A stretch of DNA of 64,000 bases from assembly GCA_020081605.1 (NCBI GenBank), contig JAHREC010000045.1:124001-188000 (forward strand). Reading direction: 5' to 3'. The notes below the pieces were generated by a model that was given only the letters and a program-made list of their open reading frames with translations, was not told the DNA's origin and did no database searches. This DNA comes from Albifimbria verrucaria (Eukaryota; Ascomycota; Sordariomycetes; Hypocreales; Stachybotryaceae). Made by a program: the position numbers and the translations under genes. Positions 23,910 to 35,323 of this stretch are shown piece after piece (positions within the stretch are counted from its first letter, which is position 1; each line of letters opens with the position of its first letter).

Positions 23910-24209
23910 CTAGAGGCTGCTGTGTGATAATAATTTGTGACTTGCTTTGAAATCAAGTTTGAATGTCTCGGACTGCTTAGCTAGGAGATCCTGAAGTTGC
24001 ACTCCTAGAACTCTAGCGAAGCCTGCTGCTAGGAATATTGATACAGCATCACAAGCAAATGACATTGCCATGAGAGCCATGTAGTCATTGCCGGAAAGGG
24101 CCGATTTGAGAATGTATCTTGACCATAGTCGAAGGGTAGTGGCGATCAAAGCGAATGAATTGCTGGTGAAAGATGCGACTGCTAGTTGAACATCACCTAA
24201 AAGAAGCAA
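23910..24209 (-). pseudogene. SAT4-like (fungal rhodopsin-fold) membrane protein fragment
   Basis: An open segment without an ATG. It has a predicted membrane helix, then Leu-Arg-Leu-Trp-Ser-Arg-Tyr-Ile-Leu followed by Gly-Asn-Asp-Tyr-Met-Ala-Leu. This is close to the Arg-Leu-Tyr-Ala-Arg...Trp-Asp-Asp-Tyr pattern between helices 1 and 2 of the SAT4 family of fungal integral membrane proteins. A second hydrophobic helix follows. About 100 residues remain of a family that usually has 300 or more, so this is a fragment. It lies head to head with P450-2. Confidence 0.5.
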
Positions 24210-24347
24210 CGTTGCTGCTACATAATATGAGATCTGTGCAAAACAAAATGAGATGTAAAATGAGGACCAACAGACCTCTAGGACAACCGCCCCCGCACCA
24301 TCACTGTATCCTCACCTCGGCGCAACCTCTTTCAAACTTCATCAGTA

Positions 24348-26063
24348 ATGTCCGCATACCTTTTTATCGTCACTGCACTGTCAGCAGCTTGGATAGGCTG
24401 GCGGTTTTGGTGCACTGTTGTCCCTGCCAGCATTCTTCCAGGCATTCCTCTCGTAGAATTCGAAGGAGACAACTCTAGGGAGCGATACACCAAGGACGCT
24501 GCCAGACTCTTAGGCATAGGGTATGACAAGGTGCGTATGTCAAAGTTGCCCACGGGGTGATAGATTTGTCGGATTTTTGCTCGATCGGTTCTCTAATGAT
24601 AGCCCACAGCACATTAAACAGGGCCAACCTTTCTGCATACGGGATTTCCTCAATCCTAACCGACCCCGTGTTTATCTTCCTATTAAATATATGGAAGAGG
24701 TAAAAAATGCGACCCAAGACAAACTTAGTCTTCCAGCCATCTTGAATAATGTTTGCATCATCCGATACTCATTGGCATTACTATTAACTAACCTTTGTCC
24801 TAGACCTCAACAATGGGCAAGGTTGGCGGTCCTAGAATTACCAATGAGATTCAAATAAGCGCTCGACTGAATCTTAATCGCGCACTCAACAAGCTCATCG
24901 AGCCAATGCAGACTTTATGTTTTCATGCCGCAGAACAACAGTTCCCAGACCACCCAGAATGGACCTCGGTGGTTCTTTACCCTAAGATCCTAGATCTTTT
25001 CTGCTGCATGTCTGCACGCGTAATGGTTGGACCGAAACTTTGTGATGCCTGGACTACTATTTCTATGAAATACATTACCCGCGTCTTGACAGCTCAGGGG
25101 CAATTCGAAAAAATACCACCCGTTTTTATATTGGATGGCCTATTATCTTAACCCCGAAGTAGCACTTGTCAACGATGCACGCCGCGAAGCTGCCGAGCTT
25201 GTTCGCCCTATTATCGAAGAAAGACAAGCCGCGTATGCAATCGATGGCGTAGCGGCCGAAAGTCACGATGATTTTATCCAATGGATTATGGAAAACTATC
25301 GTGCAAGCGGTAAAGTAGCAACTCCTGACGATGTTGTGCAGAACATATTTATCGTCATGTTTGCGTCTCTCCATGGTACCTCGTTTATTGCTCTTCAAAC
25401 ACTTTTCAGCTTGTTAAGTACGCCGGGGGCAGTGGCCGAAATTCGGGAGGAAATTACACGTGTGCAGCAAACGGAATTGCAGAACTTGCCGTCGTGGACT
25501 CGTCATGCTCTAGGAGAGCTTAGAATCATGGACTCGTTTATGAAGGAGACATTGCGTCTCAAACCATTCCAAGAAGGTAAGTCAATGACATGTCATACCA
25601 ATTCATAAAGTGCTCTGCGCTAAGCTAACATGTTTTCCAAAGAGCCACTGTTCAACGTGTTGCTATGAGATCATACAGTTTCAAAGACGGGCTCAAAGTT
25701 CCCGCTGGCACTGTTCTATCTTTCCCCAACCTCCGCTATAATACCGACCCGGACAACTGGGCTGCAGATTCCACTGCATTCAACGGCAAGCGCTGGTTAC
25801 ATCGTCGTGCAGGGTTCGATGCCAGCAAGTATCAGTTTGCCTCTACGGCCGAAAACGCATTCGACTGGGGTGCCGGGCTGCATGCCTGCCCAGGACGTTT
25901 TATGGCTGATATAACCATCAAGTTAATTCTTATTAGCCTGGTAACAAAGTATGATATGAAACTGCCTGAGGGAAGATCTGAACGACCAGTAGAGTCCAGA
26001 CAGTTCACGGACATAGCGCCCGACACTTCGACGCCAGTCTTGATCAAGAGCGTGAAAAGGTGA
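24348..26063 (+). CDS. Cytochrome P450 monooxygenase (P450-2)
   Basis: The start at 24348 gives an N-terminal membrane anchor. Introns: 24531-24610 (ends CCACAG), one near 24770-24805 with a GTTTGC donor, and one from about 25577 to 25644. The I-helix region is Phe-Ile-Val-Met-Phe-Ala-Ser-Leu-His-Gly-Thr-Ser. The ExxR motif is Lys-Glu-Thr-Leu-Arg near 25545. The haem loop near 25862-25900 is Phe-Asp-Trp-Gly-Ala-Gly-Leu-His-Ala-Cys-Pro-Gly-Arg, a form common in the ent-kaurene oxidase-like group of fungal P450s. Two A/T runs are each one base short (25108-25113 and 25123-25127), both in the same loop. It is next to an acyltransferase and a terpene cyclase, so a terpenoid substrate is plausible but not proven. 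Confidence 0.87.
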
Positions 26064-27099
26064 AGAGCTATTACAAGGGAGCAATTGATGGCTATCAGCA
26101 ACACAACTACCAACTACGTGTATTCCCTACTCTTTATATACATTCCACATTTATGCAACCTACTTTTTATCAAGCCTATTTCCTACCATGCTCTCCATGT
26201 CTACCTTATAGCCTAGCATGCTCGCGAATGATCGAATGTGCATCTACACCTTCCAATACCAGCTCCACCTCTTTTACAGCTTCAACGACGGGTCTGGCGC
26301 CTCAGCTGAGTGGGTTTGGGGAGCCCAAGCTATTACACCCATGAACAGCAACAGCCACAACCAAAAGGGAACTAGATAGTGTGTTCTTTAATGGCACCCA
26401 GTCTTTGATTTTCTGCGTTTATCGCAATCCAGAAGAACAGGTACGCAACTGCGGGACGTCTGTACGGGGGCGGAACGAGTTCACACAATTTTGATGAGTC
26501 GAACATGATGTTCCCCACCGTAATGAACTTTTGTTCATCACAAACAACCAACTGCATAATCAAGAGTCAGTGTGATTTCAAACAGAATCCTATTGGTAGT
26601 ATTTCAAACTGAGAGACGGAACCAACGCTCCTTCTGTCATCCCTCACAGTCCACTGACCCATAATCAAGCTGGCAAGCGTTTCTGGATGGGTTACAAGAG
26701 GATGAATTCAATGACACTCTGACTCTTCTGACTGAAGTACAGCCTTGTGGCCGCATAAGAGCTTTTCCATGCTGCACGTTGACTCGACCCCTCGGCACGG
26801 GCTGTTGGCCGCGTAGTCGGTGACATTTCGTACATCCACTATGACCCTGTTATCCTACCACAGCCAACGATTTATTCTCCAGAATAAACTCTACCGCCTG
26901 TGCCGGAAACAATTGCGCCAAGAGAACTTTTACCATGCATTCCTCCACCTGCGTCATGATGCCCGCCAATTACCATCAAGCGATCAAAGCGGGAGTTCTG
27001 CACATATCTATAATGTTACCAACACCTGAAACCTGGAATCATGTGATTTGCTACCAGAGACTAGTAGATCAAGAATGTTTTATATTGTGATAAGAGCGA
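26064..27099. other. Intergenic, convergent ends of P450-2 and the acyltransferase
   Basis: Two genes converge here. Short frames at 26060-26344 and 26372-26563 show no domain. No repeat was recognised. Confidence 0.4.
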
Positions 27100-28437
27100 T
27101 CAAAGAAGTAATTCCTCCACAAGAATATTCTCCATCTCTCCCAGATACCGATCGATGTCCGTAGCCTTCTCGAAGCCGTCGTTGAAGCTGTAGACGAGGT
27201 GGAGCTGGTCTTGGAAGGTGTAGAAGAACAACATACTCATGCCATTGACGACGTCCACCCCAATCTTAAAATCTGTTACCTTGATTTCGCCGTACTCTCG
27301 CTGCATGTAGCGTTCAACAACACCCAGGCTACTAACCAGAGCGTCCTTGGACATGGGTTTCGCGAGGAACTCTGGTGTCTGCACCGCACCACAGAGTAGC
27401 CGCATGAAGTGTCCTTTGATCTCGAGTTTCTCCATTATGTTCGCGTTATTCTTGAACATGGCCTGGTAATATTCATGGAGTGACTTTGAAATATCCATAT
27501 ACGAGGTTGGGAGATTGATCTTGTAGGGCCATGGTGTATAGTAAATAGAGACACCATAACGGCTTGAGTTGAACGGCTCGGGAAGGTAATGGCGAAGGTC
27601 AAATTGCGTAGCAGTCACGTACTGTGAAACCTTCGACGCCGGATCTGCATATTTCATCACCGCCCTGATATATGCAGCATGAACTGCGGCCGTAACAGTT
27701 ATGCCCTTCGCCTTACATGCCCTTACAAGGGCGTTGCTTGTCTTGGCGGAAAAGACCACTTCGGTATTACAACATTGGCCTGATGCTGCCGATCCAAGCT
27801 GCGAGATCGGACCAATTCCAGGAATGCTACCTGCCCAACTCATGAAGGTCTCCATTGCTTTGTTTGACGTCTCCTCTGATGGTGTGACTGGAAAGTCAAA
27901 CACTTCTTCCAAACAGGGAGCCAGTCTAGCCACCTCATCTTTGAACACAATATCCTTCTTCGGGCTGGAGAGAGCGCTGAGGTAGGAATGCCAGAACATC
28001 AAGATACCGATTCCATCGATGGTGTAATGGTGAGCGCGTAGAACCAGCTCTGAAGTCCTGGGCAAGTAGTACAAGGTTGCTTGTTTGATAGGCTTGACCG
28101 ATTGATACAGATCGTCGGCATCCAAGGCCGAAGACGTGACAAAAGTTGAAGCCAGCCACTCTTCCAAGCCCTTTGCATCCGGAACCTCGTAAACCATCTT
28201 CATGCCATCTGTGAAGGTGGCAATATGCGGTTGCTCAATGCGAATCTGCTTCCAGGCATGCTTAAGGGCCGCCTCAACGTCTGGTAAGTTAATCTCTAAC
28301 TTGATCTTGGCCAACTCGGTGTAATGCTCGCGACCATCACAAAGGCCGGCCGTTATACCTGCTACCACGTTGAAGTAGCCCTCTAGTCCATCTAATGGCC
28401 GCTCCCATCTGTTGCTGGATACTTGCTCCCAAACCAT
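27100..28437 (-). CDS. HxxxD acyltransferase (TRI3-like O-acetyltransferase family)
   Basis: A single intact frame of 445 residues, without introns. The opening Arg-Trp-Glu-Arg-Pro-Leu-Asp-Gly-Leu-Glu-Gly-Tyr and the motif His136-His137-Tyr-Thr-Ile-Asp141-Gly mark it as a CoA-dependent acyltransferase of the condensation/BAHD superfamily. His137 is the general base. The overall length and N-terminus recall the fungal TRI3-type O-acetyltransferases, which acetylate hydroxylated terpenoids. The C-terminal DFGWG-type motif of BAHD enzymes is not obvious; a Gly-Ile-Asp-Val-Val-Asn-Gly segment sits in that area. The terpene cyclase lies 2 kb away on the same strand. Family assignment is firm; the acetyl donor and acceptor are inferred. 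This is one of the few genes here with no frame break. Confidence 0.82.
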   Translation of the reverse strand: MVWEQVSSNRWERPLDGLEGYFNVVAGITAGLCDGREHYTELAKIKLEINLPDVEAALKHAWKQIRIEQPHIATFTDGMKMVYEVPDAKGLEEWLASTFVTSSALDADDLYQSVKPIKQATLYYLPRTSELVLRAHHYTIDGIGILMFWHSYLSALSSPKKDIVFKDEVARLAPCLEEVFDFPVTPSEETSNKAMETFMSWAGSIPGIGPISQLGSAASGQCCNTEVVFSAKTSNALVRACKAKGITVTAAVHAAYIRAVMKYADPASKVSQYVTATQFDLRHYLPEPFNSSRYGVSIYYTPWPYKINLPTSYMDISKSLHEYYQAMFKNNANIMEKLEIKGHFMRLLCGAVQTPEFLAKPMSKDALVSSLGVVERYMQREYGEIKVTDFKIGVDVVNGMSMLFFYTFQDQLHLVYSFNDGFEKATDIDRYLGEMENILVEELLL

Positions 28438-29748
28438 GGTGACAAAATGGTTGCTGGTTGAGCTGGCACAGATGTCTCGTCAAAAATTGTAGTGCCAAGG
28501 TATGGTAAAAGTAGTGAAAGGGGAAATGGAGTGTTCAGGAACCCTCAGTGTGCCGCAGCAGTGCCCCGAACTGGTCAATGGCCAGTGTTGCCCATGCTTG
28601 TATAAGCATTGGCAACCAACTGCATATTTGCATCGAGTGTAAAGCTGAAGCCAACCTGTCAACGGCAGGGGTTGTCAAACGCGTGACAGGTTCGCCCGCT
28701 AGGAGGATGCAATGAAACACTGCAATCGTATTGTAGCCCTACCCTTGTGTCAGTGTGTCCGCAAAGGAGTGTCGAAGGACGGTTTGGGAATCGTCGTGAC
28801 CGCGAGCCGAACCATGATAGTAAAATACCTGCACGCCACCAACGCGTTCACCAAGCAGTGAGCCTTGCCGTCTTACTGCTTTTCCTGATAATGGATTTGT
28901 CCAACCTGATGCGGATGTGCCCTGCTTGGTGGAGGCTCGCATCTCTTACAGTCTGCTGTTCTCTAACCAACTGAAATACTGGCTGACGGTCGCAAGCGCG
29001 CTACGTTGTCTTTTTGTTGGACCCTTTTACACTCTCTTCATTTCACTTTTTCTTGTGGCTGTATTGACATTATTTGACGGTGATTTTGAAGGATTATTCG
29101 TTGAAGCATGATCTTTTTGCCAATCTCTCACTGGCAAGTGAGTGGTCTATCTAGTATAGCATAACAGATAAGTAACTTTGATATCCTGTTTAACTATATA
29201 GAAATCGAGTCAGGCATAAATACCCACCTCCCTATACACTATAATATGACCTGACTGCTCCAGAGCTAGAATTTGTGGCTTAACGCAACTTGTACAAACC
29301 TGCATATGGGCGTTTGATTCTAACGGACGCAGCCGTGGCCTAGGGGACGACATTCAACTGCGGCGAATGGCGCAAGGTTGAGAGCCAACATACCTACACT
29401 ACGATCTGTGTGTACAATGGCATGAAATCAAAGCTCTTCCACGAGGTCAACCCGCCATTCATAGCCACCAAAGCGTGCACGGTGTCTCTGAAGCCTAGCA
29501 CGGCGTTGTATGTTCGTCTGACGTATATCTAGAACGTGGCAATGCCGGCGACCAGCACAATTATGAAAGCATGTAGACAGAGAGCGGGTTGAACAGTCTA
29601 AATTGGGAGAGTTGTACCTGGATAGATGTTAAGCTTGATAATCTCTACTTGAGTCCTTCGATCTTTGAGCTGAATAATGCACATGTTAAGCCATGCTTCT
29701 ATTTGCAAAATATATCCAACCACCCCTTCCCCGAAGCAAGCTCAAAGC
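28438..29748. other. Intergenic with a repeat copy and possible relics
   Basis: The left end is the acyltransferase promoter. About 29147-29330 is one copy of a degenerate repeat (see separate entry). On the - strand near 29590-29420, a membrane-like stretch with an internal stop could be a decayed transporter or membrane protein gene, but I cannot assign it. No other gene is seen. Confidence 0.35.
29147..29330 (+). repeat. Degenerate dispersed repeat, copy 1
   Basis: This shares ordered blocks with 31919-32150: ATCTAGTRTAGCATARC, AACTATATAGAAATCGART, TAGAATTTGTRRCT, AACGCAACNTGYACAAACCTG and CATATGGGC/CAAATGGGC. Order and strand are the same. Differences are largely transitions. It lacks about 50 bp that copy 2 has between the second and third blocks. 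Probably the remains of a transposable element. Confidence 0.7.
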
Positions 29749-30198
29749 TTATAATCCGCCGCCCAGGTCTCCGGAATGCCACTCCGAGGCAGCGGGTCCC
29801 GCAATCTCCTCCATGCCATCGACGTAATATAGGCGTGACCACAACTTGGCCATGGCGCGAGTAGTCTGTTGGGTCCAGCCACAGTAGGAAGGATGAATGC
29901 GCGAAGGTGCGGCAGTGGTGCGGATCCTCTTCCGCCTCCGCCAGTCAGCCTCGACGCATTTGATGATGAAGGTGCGCGCGTTGTCGATCTGGCCCTCGGC
30001 GAAGTTGGCAAAGCTGAGGAAGTCACCACGTACATAAAACTCGTATCGTCTCCAGTAGCGTTTCCCAGTCTCTATCGCTCGCCTGAGTGCGGCAAATAGT
30101 GAACCCCACGGACGATGTGCAGTCTCGTTGCCAGTGCTGGGGTCAACATCCGGATCCATATCCGCCCTCCTGTCCAGTAGAAGCGCTTTCAGATCCAT
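29749..30198 (-). CDS. Hypothetical protein, 149 residues
   Basis: An open frame from ATG 30196-30198. It is rich in Arg and Trp, with a basic Trp-Arg-Arg-Arg-Lys-Arg patch in its middle and no hydrophobic segment. I do not recognise a family. It lies between the acyltransferase and the terpene cyclase, on their strand, and inside the pair of repeats. It could be a real small gene or the remnant of a longer one. Confidence 0.35.
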   Translation of the reverse strand: MDLKALLLDRRADMDPDVDPSTGNETAHRPWGSLFAALRRAIETGKRYWRRYEFYVRGDFLSFANFAEGQIDNARTFIIKCVEADWRRRKRIRTTAAPSRIHPSYCGWTQQTTRAMAKLWSRLYYVDGMEEIAGPAASEWHSGDLGGGL

Positions 30199-30387
30199 GG
30201 CTGTTTCTGACTCGCAGCATGTTGCAGACTAGTGACGAGACAACTTATTTCGATCAACTAGCTACTGCAGGCATGTTGACGGCTGTGACGAAGTTAGATG
30301 GTTGAGATTAGGGGAAAGGGGGAGGTTTCTCCTATATTACTACAAATTCATCCTAATAATGTCTTAAATAGCTTATCACCGTTATAA

Positions 30388-31371
30388 TTATAGAAAGAAA
30401 CGGTCATCAGCGTCAATCGCGGCGAATTGAGCTGAATAGCGCTTTGTATCCTGTATAACCCAATCCTGATATCCATGTATCCAGAATTTGAAGCCATCAA
30501 TTAATCCTTGACCGGCCACCGAGGCCCTCGGGAAAACTTTGTCCGCAACCTGCATGAATTGAGAGATCTCATTGTTGACCCGAGTGGCAGTGCAATCAAC
30601 AGCCTCTTGTAATGTTAAACCTTGGGAAGCATAGATAACAACAATATTCCTAAACTGTCCCGGTTGAAGAATCTCTACCTCTAGGCTTTGAATATCGTTA
30701 CTCCAACAGACAATGTTGTTTGCGTGACGGCAAAGAGTTTGAAATCCTGGATTGTAAAACTCATTTGACTCTGTCGGTCCCATATTTGCAACATCAGTAA
30801 GTGCAAGACATGGATTCATGCCGCTTGTGTGGCGACGAATGGTTTCATATTCGGCAATTCCGATGACCTTCGCTTGGAGATGATTAAGGATCTGGAGACC
30901 AGCAGCGGTTGCCCACAGTCTCATGCCATTTGCAAATCGCTCGAAGTTCTGGATTGGCATTAGTTTGCGTAGCCGTTGGCACACATCGAGCCAAGCCAGT
31001 TCCCCGTATACAGGCTTGCTTCCTGCTCTATCGAAATCGAGCACATTGATCATGGCAGTCAAATTGGTCAAAGTGTCAGTCGTAAAGATGTCGACTCTGT
31101 CGACGAATAAGTCATCTGCTAGGAAGAACCAAATAAAATAATCTGCAATCGTCTGTAACAACTCAAGCCCAGCATTGGGGTAGCAACGCGCAGCGAGCCA
31201 GCCGTATTTGGTACGTGCCACACGCTCCCGAAGGCTTTTGTTGATAAGAAGATCATATTTCTCCGCCCAGGCAATCATTTGCTCCTCGATCTGAGACGCG
31301 TTCGAAGCACAGGCCCCAGGCCATGGCAATTGAAATAGTGGAATATTTAATCTGGAGGTGTGCTGGTTCAT
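30388..31371 (-). CDS. Class I terpene cyclase (sesquiterpene synthase type)
   Basis: Intact single-exon gene. The Met at 31371 gives 327 residues, the usual size of microbial class I cyclases; upstream in-frame codons to 31494 look like leader-like extra sequence. The aspartate-rich metal motif is Asp86-Asp87-Leu-Phe-Val-Asp91. The pyrophosphate-sensor Arg is in Ile-Arg-Arg at 178-180. The NSE/DTE motif is Asn225-Asp-Ile-Gln-Ser229-Leu-Glu-Val-Glu233. The product-side Arg-Tyr pair is 311-312. All of the metal- and diphosphate-binding residues expected for ionisation of a prenyl diphosphate are present. The sequence style is closer to the pentalenene/bacterial type than to trichodiene synthase. 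The product is not predictable by eye. The acyltransferase and P450-2 are likely pathway partners. Confidence 0.9.
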   Translation of the reverse strand: MNQHTSRLNIPLFQLPWPGACASNASQIEEQMIAWAEKYDLLINKSLRERVARTKYGWLAARCYPNAGLELLQTIADYFIWFFLADDLFVDRVDIFTTDTLTNLTAMINVLDFDRAGSKPVYGELAWLDVCQRLRKLMPIQNFERFANGMRLWATAAGLQILNHLQAKVIGIAEYETIRRHTSGMNPCLALTDVANMGPTESNEFYNPGFQTLCRHANNIVCWSNDIQSLEVEILQPGQFRNIVVIYASQGLTLQEAVDCTATRVNNEISQFMQVADKVFPRASVAGQGLIDGFKFWIHGYQDWVIQDTKRYSAQFAAIDADDRFFL

Positions 31372-31918
31372 CTTGCACGATGATTCCAGTCCGCCAACTC
31401 TGGGCCAAGAGAAAACTGAAGAGAACAATACGGGCATTATATAGATAAACTCATGACCCATGACGGCGACTCGCAATATCATTGAACACGTCACATGACA
31501 GTTATGAGCTATTAATATCCAACGAATAGGGCTGAGATTTTCCTCCAGTATTGATATGATTTATAATGCTACCCCCTCGTGGCAGAACGCTATTGGCAAG
31601 TAGCGTTAGCTATGATGCTGTGATTAGCTGGGCATGCCTAACCGTGGGGCCGTTGTCAAGTGGGCTATACGCGCAAGACGAAGATGACCTATCAATGTGC
31701 CCCAAGATATAGTCGCTGATTCAGTCGTCTAGTACTCCATATCTGACAAGTTCGGGAAGAGCCAGCTTGAGTATATCTCTTGGATATGCGGAGCTATTGG
31801 ACCTACTGAGGTTTAGCCGCGTTTAGGTTATGTTAGCCAATGCTATATTGTATGACCGGCAAGCCCTACACATTCAAAGCAGATAACATATACCAGCCTA
31901 TCATTAACTTAATTAATA

Positions 31919-32150
31919 TATCTAGTGTAGCATAGCATATAAGCAACTAATATATCCTATTAGCTATATAGAAATCGAATTAAGTATAGGTATCTGCCTT
32001 CCCATAATCTATAAACTTTACTATATTTAACCTTTTGATGTATATATTGAGACTAAGGAATAAGTAGCCTTAATAACCTGATTCCTCGAGAGATAGAATT
32101 TGTAACTGAACGCAACGTGCACAAACCTGCAAATGGGCACTAGATATACG
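31919..32150 (+). repeat. Degenerate dispersed repeat, copy 2
   Basis: Counterpart of 29147-29330, in the same orientation. It has an extra AT-rich 50 bp in the middle. It lies upstream of the terpene cyclase start, so the two copies bracket the cyclase and the hypothetical frame next to it. The rest of 31372-32314 is cyclase promoter and unassigned sequence. Confidence 0.7.
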
Positions 32151-32314
32151 ACAAGGTCAGCTGCGCCTCGCCCCAGGGTAGCCACTTCACCGGCACGGTT
32201 GCTTCCCCACAGGTAACGAGCGGCTCCTAATGTGTTTCTCACTATGATGACCATTTCAAGCCTTAGGTCCGCGTTGTGGGGCAGCTTCTGAAAATTGTGC
32301 CCTTCCCAGTATAT

Positions 32315-33721
32315 CTAGACTTTGGACTCAGGAACTGCATTTGGCCATCTCATCGCTCGGCTCCATATTATCTCAGCCTCCTTCCTGTCCACCTGATCCT
32401 CGGGCCATGCTGTCCTTGCCAGGGTTTCTTGAGCTACCAACCAATCCCTTACCCCACCAATTGATTCGCTCCATCGTTTGATAAATCCTTCAAAGCAAAA
32501 CTGTAGCTCTTCTATACTGTTTATTCGAGCATTATCGATGCCTTGATGTATAGTATAGATGGTTCGAGCTTTATACAAACTCAATGCTCCTATAAACGCG
32601 CGCCAGAAGAAGAAGTCCCGCTCAGGGAATACCAAGGAATTTTCGAGCCTTTGGCTTAGATGCTGGGATTCGCCTTTTGAAAGGTCTCGACGTAGGTTTG
32701 AAAGAAGAGCCAAATAGAATCGGACCTCAAGAGCAACCCCACTGCTCTGCTTAAGTACGGTGGAAAACACCATGGCAGAAGTTGAGCCAATACTGACTAG
32801 CGGTGCCATAACGGGCCTCTTAGATGCACCTGCGATGCGATTGTCCAGTGTCGTCGTTATAGCTCCTTGACGCAGCATTTGAATATACCACTGATCTACA
32901 TTTGATATCTCAATAAGATGATTGATAATCGGCATAGCATCTTCATCTTTTATAGACTTTAACTCTTCAAGTGCCGAAAGAGGTCGCGGTACCAGCTGGG
33001 GTAGAGTCTGCTTGCCCTGATGTTCTATTGCGCTTCTGGTGGAGGGTGCTACGTCGTGGACACGAGAAGGGCGATGCGATGCAAAAAGCCTGTGCTCTCC
33101 ATATTGAAAGAAAGCTGGAAAAAATACAAGCTGTTTACATATTAGCATGATAAGCAATCCTGGCAGCGTAAAGTACTTACAGTATTACATAACTATTTGA
33201 AAACCAATTCTTCTTTTCAGTCGAACCTTTAGCTTCATAACCGACTAATGCGACAAGAGCTCTTAAGTGAGCCTCGGCCGCTTTTTTATTATTCAAACAA
33301 TACTAACGTGGAAATCAGTCTTCTGTCCTCTGTAGTTTGCCAGTATACACGGAGGTCACTGGAAACATACCTCCACAAAGAAGAGCATGGCTATCTGGCG
33401 GATGCACAGCTGAACTGTTTCGGTCTGAAGGTTGTGAAGTCGTTGATTTACCATTCGTATCGCTTCAATTTTATGATATAGAAAGGTCGACTCAAAGGAG
33501 TGAAGTTGCCCTGTATTCCAAGCATAGTGTAGCCCGGCTACCAGTAAGGAATTGCGGAAGATAACACAGTCTCGCATAACCGTGAGAACACTAGATTACT
33601 GGTGAGAATTAGCCTCCAGAACGGGACGTTAAACTTACGACCCTTCTTGTCTTTCAATGCTAACGAAACCATTCATCTGGCAGACTGTTGCGGTACTCAT
33701 GTTAGTAACGATCTGATCCAT
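32315..33721 (-). CDS. Fungal-specific transcription factor-domain protein lacking a zinc cluster
   Basis: Four exons from ATG 33719-33721, with introns near 33655-33600 (GTAAGT...CTAG), 33365-33318 and 33184-33145. The second exon carries the helix Thr-Phe-Leu-Tyr-His-Lys-Ile-Glu-Ala-Ile-Arg, a conserved stretch of the middle homology region of Zn2Cys6 regulators. The last exon (to 32315) has a Phe-Phe-Trp-Arg-Ala-Phe-Ile-Gly-Ala-Leu-Ser helix and a Trp-Pro-Glu-Asp-Gln C-terminal block. No Cys cluster is encoded in the first exon, and I found none upstream to 34100. Such proteins can be truncated regulators or zinc-less co-regulators. The frames are consistent throughout. Confidence 0.65.
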
Positions 33722-35323
33722 ATGGAGTCCATGAAACGAGCCCAGTAGCACTAACAATAACTGAGTAGGTCTTTAGTCTTATATCGCATGTTAATAATCA
33801 TTGAGTCAAACGGATCCAGCCCTGCTCCCAGCCCACCCTGGCTTGGGGATGCCTTCAGATGGGTAAAGTTAGAATGCACCAGTGCTGCATGACGCTCGTG
33901 TTGCTCTGCTCGGTCTGTATATAACCATGGCTCCTGCTCTCCGGGATGGCGAGGCCGTCGCTCCAGAGCCCTGATCTCATTGACAGAAAACTTGAGCGAT
34001 TCATATTTGCAGCTACGTTTACTAACTCTGCATTTATTGCTGCATCAAGCTGTTAGCAGAGTACAAACGCACAATCAAGTACTCGTGTAACACGTGCATC
34101 ATTTAAAAATTACGTGAGCTTTCCACAGCCAACCATCTAAATAGATGCATGGAGGCAATTTCAGAAAAGTATGACATACCAAGTCGGGATTGCCTCATCA
34201 CAACGCACATGCCTCCGTTTACAAGTAACACAACCCGTTCGACTGCGGGTATGGAATTGGCGGAATCTGCCTGGCAGAGCAGTTTGCTGATCCGCGACGG
34301 GTTTTTTTATTTGTATCGGCTGCATTTTAATTGAATGTGCTCCGAAATGTCAGTCAGGGGGCAAAGCGGGAGCTGATTATAGAGACTTGGCTTTCCTGCA
34401 GGCAAATTCTCCTAACTCCTGCCTCGATAAAGAAAGATATGTCCTTTATGCTGCCAGGAGAAAGGATAGTCCGACAGGATGCGTCTCGGGGTTTGTTTTC
34501 AACTTTACTCCTGGTTAGTCAATTACAAGGATTACAGCAAACCCTGGGGTGGGTAATATTCCTGGGAAGTCCAACCAGCTATCATCCCCACCCCACAAGT
34601 CAGCAGCCCTTTGCAGGGCAATCATACGTAAGCCAAGGATTTTACAGCTCGAACAGACTCTTCTAAATGGTAACAGACACATCTCTAATCTCCATGCGCT
34701 TGTTAAATAAGGATGTGGACCTAAGACTCAACGGGGTCTGTATGGTTGAATCGAGTTGTCAATGCGGGTACTTGCACAAAGTCACGAGTCACAATCGAGC
34801 ATATGTTGACGAGCTTGACACGCATGGAAAGTTTTCACATTAAGTAAACAGTTCCCAAATAACTTACTGGGATTTCTCAAATGTACTCGAGACTGGCCAT
34901 AATGAATTGCCACGTAGCACCTAGTTCCCTAAATAGAATTTTGCTGACTAGTGACAACCACCGTGACTATTGCTTTAGCCCGTATAAGCCCTGCCTTCAT
35001 CTTTACAAAAAATAAACACCAGGACCCATGGACTTACCCTATACCTTCTACCAAGTATAGCCTAAATTGTTATACAGCTAGTTAAGATTATTGGTTTTGT
35101 TTACGGTTTTAATGGGATCGGATCCATGTTCACTACGTAGATGTGCCACTCGGACATTCAATGAGATACCTCTAATGTACTCTTACCAATGTGTCCCAAA
35201 ACAAATTCAAATATTATTCACTTTCCTATAACCCTAGCAGATTCGAGTTTCTAACCCTTCACGGCAACCCTACCAGACATCGTACCAGTAATCCTTTTCT
35301 ACTCCACACTGACAACCAGACAG
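33722..35323. other. Intergenic
   Basis: The left part is the promoter of the regulator-like gene. Short + frames at 34149-34334 and 34331-34666 show no domain. The stretch is AT-rich at 34640-35100. Nothing else is supported. Confidence 0.4.

Noticed and set aside
27100..31371. Reading the acyltransferase and cyclase as a trichothecene cluster
   Set aside because: The acyltransferase resembles TRI3 in style only, and the cyclase lacks the look of trichodiene synthase; no other trichothecene gene is in the window.
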